Below, one piece after another: positions 57,678-64,000 of a stretch of 64,000 bases of DNA. Made by a program: the position numbers and the translations under genes. Position 1 is the first letter of the stretch. Every line of letters begins with the position of its first letter. The notes under the pieces are model-generated. The model did no database searches and was not told the origin of the DNA. It saw only the letters and a list, made by a program, of their open reading frames with translations. This DNA comes from Runella sp. CRIBMP (GTDB taxonomy: Bacteria > Bacteroidota > Bacteroidia > Cytophagales > Spirosomataceae): NCBI RefSeq assembly GCF_009905605.1, contig NZ_JAAAKZ010000002.1:434001-498000 (forward strand), in the 5' to 3' direction.

Positions 57678-59384
57678 CTACGAGAGTTTAATCGTATGCC
57701 TAAAAGGCGTAAATCCCGTCAAATAGACCGTCGGAGCGTCCATCGCTGGCAGTGCTCCTCTCAATTGGATTCCTTTGTGTTCGGCTTTGCCAGGGCCAAA
57801 GTGGATGGTATCAGCATTGACCGTGTAAGAGGCAGATTCACCCGCCAATAGGTAAGCTGTTTCTTTTTTGGGATGTTTTGTAACCCCCGAAAACGTGCCC
57901 CCCGCCCTAAAAATCAACTCAAATGACACAGGTACGCCTTCTGTTCCAGTCATCTCAATGTCTATTTGTAGGCCGTTATTCGCTTCGCTAACTTTTACGA
58001 TTGTTTCGAGTTTTTGAATTTCACTCTGCGGACGGTTTGCCCTCGGCATTTTGTCCCAATCTCCATCAGGCACAATTTGCTCTTTGGCAATCGGCTGATA
58101 ATAAGGACCTTCTAGGGCATTTTGCATCACCCATGTGGTTCCTTCCTGCGTGATTTTGGCCGACTGAAACTGTCCTTTTCCGAAGAAAGAAGCCGCTACC
58201 CGCATGGCTTGCAATACGGCGTTACCTTTGTGAAACGTGAGCCAACTTGCGTTGTTGGACAAAATCGTGGCGTCCCAATTTTCACGACGAATCCGCACCA
58301 AACCCGAATACGGAAAGGCTTTGGCATAACTAGTAGGCAGGGGTTTGTCGGCAGGTAAAGCGCTCCAAAGGGTGGGGTCTTCCAGAAAATAATCCAGATA
58401 ACCCGCTAATTGATTCTTCGTACTGGTTTGTTCAATGAGCCGACACATGGCGGCCATTTCGCCATTGTTGTCCAACAAAGCCATGTAGCGATAGCAGTAA
58501 TAATACCGCGACATGTTGCCGATGGTGCCTTTATCTTGTCGGTTGGAGGCTTCAGTTACCACCTCCCCGTTGGGGTGGACGTAATAAAGCGTCATCATCA
58601 AATTTTTGCGCACTGGCTCTAGCAACTCAGGCTTATTGAGGCCTTTGGCGATGATAATCAACGACCGATTGACAATGGGCGAATAACTGTTGGTGCTTTT
58701 TTCGTTGTATTGACCGTCGGGGTCAATATCTATGTGCTCAGCCAACCATTGTTCGATACGACCCACGTAGCGCGGGTCGGGAAAAAGTTCATTTAATTTT
58801 GTTAGGGCCGCCGAGACCACCCAACGGTGATTTGGGGTATGAATACCGCCCACGGTGAGTGCTTCGCCCGCTCTTTTCAAAAATGTTTTTATCAATTCGA
58901 GCGACGGTTCAGCGCCTTTGACCTTTGACAGTTTCAAGTATTTATAGGCAGGAATCATATTTTCCAGAATAAAACCCGTATCGGGCGTCGAATGGAAATT
59001 GGTTTCCAAGAGGTCAATCGTTCCGTCGGAGTGCTGCATTTTCAGCAGGCACTGCGTTGCCGCTTCTACTTCTTTTACCAATTCTTTAGATTGATAAAAA
59101 GCAGATTCGGGACAAGACATTAACATACAGGCCGTGGCAATAAAAGCCGCCGTAGAATGAGGATTCGGAATCTCCATGTCATTCATGTAGCCACCAGCAT
59201 ATTTATGATTGGCATCGGTGACTTTCAGCGCCTTGTAGTTGGGGAAATTTTGGTCGTAAATTTTAATCCAATCGAGCAACCACGCAGGTTTGGGAGCGGT
59301 GTATTTATCAAAATGTTGAAATCCCAACAATGGCACAGCACAGAGCGTACTGACTCCTGTGGTCACAAAAGTTCTTCTATTCAT
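57678..59384 (-). CDS. Uncharacterised Tat-exported helical protein (lyase-like)
   Basis: 568 residues. The N-terminus MNRRTFVTTGVSTLCAVPLLG is a twin-arginine signal. Residues about 35-370 are helical with motifs GGYMNDMEIPNPHSTAAFI, MQHSDGTIDLLETNFHSTPDTGF, HTPNHRWVVSAAL and SRYYYCYRYMALL. The remainder is beta-rich. This helical-toroid plus beta-sandwich layout resembles polysaccharide lyases of the heparinase II/III or PL8 kind. The conserved-looking Asn/His/Tyr/Arg motifs would suit such chemistry, but no family could be assigned. It is the first gene of the eight-gene cluster. Confidence 0.75.
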   Translation of the reverse strand: MNRRTFVTTGVSTLCAVPLLGFQHFDKYTAPKPAWLLDWIKIYDQNFPNYKALKVTDANHKYAGGYMNDMEIPNPHSTAAFIATACMLMSCPESAFYQSKELVKEVEAATQCLLKMQHSDGTIDLLETNFHSTPDTGFILENMIPAYKYLKLSKVKGAEPSLELIKTFLKRAGEALTVGGIHTPNHRWVVSAALTKLNELFPDPRYVGRIEQWLAEHIDIDPDGQYNEKSTNSYSPIVNRSLIIIAKGLNKPELLEPVRKNLMMTLYYVHPNGEVVTEASNRQDKGTIGNMSRYYYCYRYMALLDNNGEMAAMCRLIEQTSTKNQLAGYLDYFLEDPTLWSALPADKPLPTSYAKAFPYSGLVRIRRENWDATILSNNASWLTFHKGNAVLQAMRVAASFFGKGQFQSAKITQEGTTWVMQNALEGPYYQPIAKEQIVPDGDWDKMPRANRPQSEIQKLETIVKVSEANNGLQIDIEMTGTEGVPVSFELIFRAGGTFSGVTKHPKKETAYLLAGESASYTVNADTIHFGPGKAEHKGIQLRGALPAMDAPTVYLTGFTPFRHTIKLS

Positions 59385-59481
59385 TCGAAAAGGACGATTT
59401 AAAGGCTTAGTTTAAGGTATAAGATGGAAGGAAAAACGGTGTGTACTACTCTTTTGAACTTCCATTTTCCCATTGTCATTT

Positions 59482-61059
59482 TTAACAACTTTTATAGAAT
59501 TTATTTGGCTCTTCTTCGAGCATAGCTTCGATTTTCTTTGCCGCCTTGGTGATAGAAAGTCCGCCCAAGTTGGTGCAACGCAAAGTATGGTGAATTTGAT
59601 CGCCAACAGCTTTCATGGTTTCGATTACTTCATCTAAAGGAATAAGTTGCTCATAATCTGACAAAGCCATATTGGCACAAGAAACGGCGTTGGTAGCGGC
59701 CATTACGTTTCTACCCAAGCAAGGGGCTTCCACTCTGTTGCCGATGGGGTCGCAGATGATACCCAACGAGTTTTGTAAGGCCAAAGAGGCCGCTGCAATG
59801 GACTGCTTCAATGTACCACCCTTCAATCCCACTATGCCTGCCGCAGCCATGCCTCCGCCTGAGCCTGTTTCGGCCATACACCCGCCTACTTCCGCCGCAA
59901 AAGTGGCATGAGCCGCTATAAATACGCCAATCAAACCAGCAGAGAGCATGGCTTTTACGATTTCGTCCTCGTGCAAATCCATGGCATGGGCTGTCCCAAA
60001 CAAAGCGCCAGGCAAAGCCCCACACGAGCCTGCAGTGGGTGCAGCCACGATGACCCCCATAGAACTTTTCACTTCCATCATGGCCGATACATACATGATA
60101 ATTCTGTTGTTGGCATCGCCACCAACCAATTGTTTCGCCGCCAGTTTTTGTTGGAATTGCAAAGACTGACTCCCCAGTATCCTATCTTCATAATGCGTGC
60201 CTTTAAGCCCCAACTCTATTGCATTCCCCATGATGTGAATAATTTTACGCATTTTTTCAAACACATCTTCGGCAGAGATATTGCCCCGTGCAGCCTCATA
60301 ATCAATGGCTAATTCCCACAATGATTTATTTTTGTCTTCGTTGTAGGCGAGCATTTCATGGCAAGTAATAAAAGGCACTTGAAGGTTGTGTCTGGACATT
60401 ACAGGCAGTACCGGCTTCAAGCATTTTATGAACAGAACGCTATCCATTGCATTCAACTCATCACAAATAATCCTGTCAAGGGGGGCTTGAGATTTGATTT
60501 CAACAAAACTAATTTCCCCTTGGTGAAATGCTATTGAATCATAAGCAATGGAGGCTTTCAAAAAAGAGATAATTTCATCTGATTTGGTACAATAAACAAG
60601 GGTTTCAAAATAATCGCCTGCCATAGCCACCCCAACACCATCAATTTCAATGACTTCAATCATGCCACCACCCGTAGAGATAGCCGTTAGGTTACGGGTT
60701 TCTTTATCGTTTTTGAGTCTGATTTTATAGGTATTTGGGTGATCTGCTTTGATATCACATATTTTAATCTCCACATTGATTCCCGCAGCAGTGAGGTATT
60801 TTTCAGATTCTGGCAACCGTTCATCATAGGCTTCCCAACCTAAAAATCCGCCAAACAAGCCCATGTCGGAGCCTTGACTTTTGTGTGTGGTTGCCAATGA
60901 GCCGTTGGGGTCAAATTCAATCAAAATGTTTTTGATGTTTTCGTCCATTAGATCACGGCATAGCCGAGCTATCCGCAAAGATGCCGCACAATGCGAACTC
61001 GACGGGCCTCTCATCACAGGGCCAATTACATCATTGAAAATACTTGGATATGTGCTCAT
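59482..61059 (-). CDS. sdaA: L-serine ammonia-lyase, iron-sulfur-dependent, single chain
   Basis: 525 residues, converting L-serine to pyruvate and ammonia in the cytoplasm. The N-terminal beta-type domain carries GPVMRGPSSSHCAAS (about 13-27). The C-terminal alpha-type domain carries PTAGSCGALPG, ETGSGGGMAAAG and CDPIGNRVEAPC, whose cysteines fit the 4Fe-4S ligands. The protein ends in cysteine (NKFYKSC), as in the Legionella enzyme, where the C-terminal cysteine reaches the cluster. It is longer than the ~455-residue proteobacterial forms. It is divergent from the TauE/SafE gene and separated from the glycan cluster by about 100 bases. Confidence 0.93.
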   Translation of the reverse strand: MSTYPSIFNDVIGPVMRGPSSSHCAASLRIARLCRDLMDENIKNILIEFDPNGSLATTHKSQGSDMGLFGGFLGWEAYDERLPESEKYLTAAGINVEIKICDIKADHPNTYKIRLKNDKETRNLTAISTGGGMIEVIEIDGVGVAMAGDYFETLVYCTKSDEIISFLKASIAYDSIAFHQGEISFVEIKSQAPLDRIICDELNAMDSVLFIKCLKPVLPVMSRHNLQVPFITCHEMLAYNEDKNKSLWELAIDYEAARGNISAEDVFEKMRKIIHIMGNAIELGLKGTHYEDRILGSQSLQFQQKLAAKQLVGGDANNRIIMYVSAMMEVKSSMGVIVAAPTAGSCGALPGALFGTAHAMDLHEDEIVKAMLSAGLIGVFIAAHATFAAEVGGCMAETGSGGGMAAAGIVGLKGGTLKQSIAAASLALQNSLGIICDPIGNRVEAPCLGRNVMAATNAVSCANMALSDYEQLIPLDEVIETMKAVGDQIHHTLRCTNLGGLSITKAAKKIEAMLEEEPNKFYKSC

Positions 61060-61142
61060 TTTATCTCGCTGTTATGATTCGGATATGATATTGACAAGAC
61101 TTTTGGGGTAAGTTTTGAACAAGAAGATACACACATAAGAAA

Positions 61143-61174
61143 TGTGTAAATTGGGTTTTCCTACTTTACATTTG
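61143..61174 (+). promoter_or_regulatory. Putative promoter of the TauE/SafE gene
   Basis: TACATTTG at 61167-61174 is an exact TAnnTTTG -7 element, 23 bases before the ATG at 61198. A weak TGTG lies 20 bases further up in place of the -33 TTTG. Confidence 0.4.
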
Positions 61175-61197
61175 TTGAAATGTTCTAAAGGAATAAA

Positions 61198-62085
61198 ATG
61201 AGTTCTACTTTTGACATAATAATCTACGACATGATACCATTCATCTGGCTTTCGTTGGCAATACTAACCATTTGGTTCAGCACCGCGCTTTTTAAGGATT
61301 TTACAAAACATAAAAACAACCTTGAAAATATCAGTTGGATAAAAACGGGGCTAATTGGGTTTGTGGTCAATTTTTTTGATGTTTTGGGTATTGGCGCTTT
61401 TGCTCCGCAAACAGCTTTGTTGAAATTTACCAAACAAACAGAAGACCGTGTTTTGCCGGGCACACTCAACGTAGCCAATACAGTACCTGTGCTTATCCAA
61501 GCCCTTATTTTCATAACGGTTATTGAAGTAGAACCCACTACCCTAATATTGATGTTGCTCTCGGCAGCAGCGGGGGCAATATTGGGGGCGGGTCTAGTGT
61601 CAAGAATGTCTGAAAAGAGAATTCGCATTGTAATGGGCTTTGCTTTATTGATTACGGCTGGATTTATGTTTGCGGGAAAGATGCAATGGATTCAAGGAGG
61701 CGGCACAGCCATTGGCCTCAGCGGAATTAAACTGACCATTGCGGTGACCGTTAATTTCCTTTTGGGCGCATTGATGACCGCGGGTATCGGTCTCTACGCC
61801 CCATGTATGGCGATGGTCTTTGCCTTGGGGTTATCGCCTCAAGTTGCCTTTCCAATCATGATGGGTTCTTGTGCTTTTTTGATGCCTCCTGCTTCTATCC
61901 AATTTATTAGGAAAGGTGCCTATAATCGAAAAGCGGCCGTGGCGATGGCAATTCCTGGTATAATAGCGGTGTTGATTGCCGCCTTGATTGTTAAATCTTT
62001 GCCCTTAGATACGCTCCGTTGGTTGGTCATTTTGGTTATTGTTTATACTTCTGTGGTCATGATTAGGTCGGCATATTCAAAATAA
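61198..62085 (+). CDS. TauE/SafE family sulfite-exporter-like permease
   Basis: 295 residues with about eight hydrophobic segments spread along the chain, including MIPFIWLSLAILTIWFSTALF at the start and VTVNFLLGALMTAGIGLYAPCMAMVFAL in the second half. The family repeat signature is visible in the first half (GFVVNFFDVLGIGAF) and again in the second. Members move sulfite, sulfoacetate or related organic anions across the inner membrane. A link to the sulfatase at 45246 is possible but not close in position. It is divergent from sdaA and convergent with the DPP-IV-like gene. Confidence 0.87.
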   Translation: MSSTFDIIIYDMIPFIWLSLAILTIWFSTALFKDFTKHKNNLENISWIKTGLIGFVVNFFDVLGIGAFAPQTALLKFTKQTEDRVLPGTLNVANTVPVLIQALIFITVIEVEPTTLILMLLSAAAGAILGAGLVSRMSEKRIRIVMGFALLITAGFMFAGKMQWIQGGGTAIGLSGIKLTIAVTVNFLLGALMTAGIGLYAPCMAMVFALGLSPQVAFPIMMGSCAFLMPPASIQFIRKGAYNRKAAVAMAIPGIIAVLIAALIVKSLPLDTLRWLVILVIVYTSVVMIRSAYSK

Positions 62086-62112
62086 TATATCGTCTTATTC
62101 TTAGTGCATTTC

Positions 62113-64000
62113 TCACAAATTATCCTTCCAAAACTTTTCCATTGACCGTCTCATGTGCAACGTAGTATTTTCACGCTGATTGATACTGTGGTCGCGCATA
62201 GGATAGGACAACATGCTGAAAAGCTTGTTGTGCTTGATTAATTCATTGGCCAGTAATTCAAAGTTTTGATAATGCACGTTGTCGTCGGCGGTGCCGTGTA
62301 TAATCATCAAATTTCCTTTTAGTTTGCTGGCGTGCGTCACAGGAGAGCCTTCTCTGTATCCTTCCACATTGTCGGAAGGCAAGCCCATGTATCTTTCTTG
62401 GTAAATATTATCATATAGGGTTTGAAGTGCCACAAAAGAAACCGCAATGCCCGTTTTATAGACATCGGAATGGCGAAACATACAATGAAGCGACATTTGC
62501 CCTCCGCCACTCCATCCCCAAATACCAATGCGTTTGGCATCTACAAATGGATACATTGTTATGATTTTTTTGGCCGCTTTGGCTTGGTCATCAGCGGCCA
62601 ATAGGCCAATTTGTCGGTAAATACACTTTCTAAAATCACGGCCTCTTGGCACTTTGGTTCCTCGGTTGTCGACGCTCATCACTACATAGCCTTGATTGGC
62701 GAGGTATTGGTGCCAAAAATTATCACCCGTTCCCCAATTGTCTTGCACAGTTGAGCCGGCAGGCTCGCCATAAACATGAAAAATAACGGGGTATTTTTTC
62801 TTTGGATCGAAAGACTTAGGTTTAATAATCCATGCATCTAAAACCGCCTCGCCAATGTCCACCTTAAAAAATTCTTTGGGACGCAGCGCCAGTTCTTTCA
62901 TTTTGGTTTTTAAGTCCGCATTGTCTTGCAATAGCTTGATTTCTGTGTGGGTATTAAGATTGATAAGCGAAATTCTTCGCGGTGTGGTCGCATTTTCAAA
63001 AGTATGAATGGCATATTGGGCATCGTCAGAAATTTGATAGCTATGCTGACCTGCCAAGTTTTTGGGAGAAACTCGTTCTGCTTCGCCTTTCCCATCTATT
63101 CTACTGCGGTACAAGTAGCGTTGGGTAAAGTTTTCGGGCGAGGCGATGTAATACACATAGCCACCCTTGGGATCAATGCAGTTGATATTCACTACGTCAA
63201 AATTCCCCTTGGTGATTAGGCTTGATTGTTTGCCATCTCTCGATACTTTGTAAAGGTGCAGCCAACCATCTTTTTCGCTTGTCCACGTAAAGAATTGATT
63301 GTTTTCCAGCCAAACAATGTTGTCGTGTAAATCCAAATACGCCTCATCTTTATCGGTCAAAATGGTATTCAAAGCCATCGTTTTGGTATTTCCAATCCAG
63401 ACAGTATTAGTGTTTTGAAGACGGTTCAATTGCTGAATCATCACTTCGTCAGATGCAGGAATAAATTCCATGCGCGCCAAGTAATTATTTGTTGGGTCGC
63501 CGGGTACATTAAACCACTTGGTTTCACCCCCTGAGGCTGAAATCACTCCTATTTTTACGGCAGAATTGGCCGTTCCTACTTTGGGATAAGGCAACGGAAT
63601 GGGTTTTGAATAAATAGAGTCCACATTGTTAATCATGTAAAAAGTACCCACGTTTTTGGTGTCCGACTGCCAGTAGGCTATACTCTTTCCGTCGGGACTC
63701 CACCTAAATCCGTCTCGGCAATCAAGTTCTTCTTCATAGACCCAGTCAAAAGTACCATTGATGATATTGCCGCCGCCGTCGGTTGTCAATTTTGTAATTT
63801 TACCCGAAGTGAGGTCTTCTACATAAATATTGAGTTTACTTACGTAGGCAGCCCGTATGCCATCGGGCGAGAATTTAGCAAACATCAGCGTAGCTTCTTC
63901 CAATCCCTTGCCGAGTTGGCTCAATTTGTTGGTTTGGAGGTCTAAAACCCAATAATCTCCTCTCGAATTTTGTCGCCAAACTTTTCGTGTATTGGTAAAA
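62113..64000 (-). CDS. DPP-IV-like S9B peptidase (partial, N-terminus beyond window)
   Basis: The frame continues without a stop to base 64000 (RKVWRQNSRGDYWVLDL is read upstream of the first in-frame TTG), so the start lies outside. At least 629 residues are present. The N-terminal propeller of DPP-IV type contains FDWVYEEELDCRDGFRWSPDGK, including the Glu-Glu pair that binds the substrate N-terminus. The catalytic domain has YGEPAGSTV, the nucleophile in GWSGGG (Ser codon at 62509-62511), the aspartate in HGTADDNVH and the histidine in RDHSI. It removes dipeptides from N-termini, typically X-Pro, in the periplasm. Confidence 0.92.
   Translation of the reverse strand, partial: FTNTRKVWRQNSRGDYWVLDLQTNKLSQLGKGLEEATLMFAKFSPDGIRAAYVSKLNIYVEDLTSGKITKLTTDGGGNIINGTFDWVYEEELDCRDGFRWSPDGKSIAYWQSDTKNVGTFYMINNVDSIYSKPIPLPYPKVGTANSAVKIGVISASGGETKWFNVPGDPTNNYLARMEFIPASDEVMIQQLNRLQNTNTVWIGNTKTMALNTILTDKDEAYLDLHDNIVWLENNQFFTWTSEKDGWLHLYKVSRDGKQSSLITKGNFDVVNINCIDPKGGYVYYIASPENFTQRYLYRSRIDGKGEAERVSPKNLAGQHSYQISDDAQYAIHTFENATTPRRISLINLNTHTEIKLLQDNADLKTKMKELALRPKEFFKVDIGEAVLDAWIIKPKSFDPKKKYPVIFHVYGEPAGSTVQDNWGTGDNFWHQYLANQGYVVMSVDNRGTKVPRGRDFRKCIYRQIGLLAADDQAKAAKKIITMYPFVDAKRIGIWGWSGGGQMSLHCMFRHSDVYKTGIAVSFVALQTLYDNIYQERYMGLPSDNVEGYREGSPVTHASKLKGNLMIIHGTADDNVHYQNFELLANELIKHNKLFSMLSYPMRDHSINQRENTTLHMRRSMEKFWKDNL

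Overview
The window is chromosomal DNA of a Bacteroidota bacterium, most likely a Cytophagales (Spirosomataceae/Runella-like) organism. The evidence is the conserved block bamD-rpoZ-coaBC-DUF4835(porD)-recN, a type IX secretion C-terminal domain, OstA-like and Gfo/Idh/MocA proteins, TAnnTTTG-type -7 promoter elements, a full-length LytS/LytTR two-component pair of the 'two-component regulator propeller' kind, and many secreted carbohydrate-active enzymes. The genus is inferred, not demonstrated. No rRNA, tRNA, CRISPR array, transposase or phage module was seen.

Layout. 1-2243 (minus): a DevBCA-like ABC exporter (partial FtsX-type permease, HlyD-type lipoprotein, ATPase), with an operator-like dyad upstream of the ATPase. 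2521-6786: a 1421-residue secreted protein made of two beta-helix modules and three 78-residue Ig-like repeats, ending in a Gly-Cys-X tail. 7197-9179: an S9 peptidase. 9346-20403 (minus): GH31 and GH95 with overlapping start and stop, then (beyond a plus-strand CNNM/HlyC-type transporter) a clan GH-A hydrolase, a twin-arginine alpha/beta hydrolase and a type-B carboxylesterase. 20676-29128 (plus): conserved envelope and housekeeping genes: an OstA-like protein, a T9SS-sorted protein, bamD, rpoZ, coaBC, a DUF4835/PorD protein, a tiny possibly Sm-like protein and recN. 29184-30759: two lipoproteins (one SCO-type) and a cytochrome c. 30810-32135 (minus): a Tat-exported Gfo/Idh/MocA protein.

32374-45233 (plus) is the most unusual accessory region. 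A LytS-type sensor kinase, its LytTR regulator and an orphan LytTR protein are followed by a beta-roll adhesin-like protein, two tandem paralogous small secreted proteins of unrecognised family, an Ig-like protein ending beside a decayed gene tail, an 'SDGTTAGT'-repeat protein, and an M43 metalloprotease. The last two share a C-terminal Gly-Cys-X domain with the 1421-residue protein. A perfect 10-bp direct repeat with 21-bp periodicity lies ahead of the orphan LytTR gene and is a candidate LytTR binding site.

45246-59384 (minus) is an eight-gene, closely spaced cluster for breakdown of a complex, possibly sulfated, galactose-containing glycan: an uncharacterised helical (lyase-like) Tat protein, an esterase, a cytochrome-c/propeller lipoprotein, GH27, a GH43-like protein, a dehydrogenase/HEAT/cytochrome-c protein, a second uncharacterised helical protein and an S1-type sulfatase. 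No SusC/SusD pair is present. The window closes with iron-sulfur L-serine dehydratase, a TauE/SafE permease and a partial DPP-IV-like S9 peptidase.
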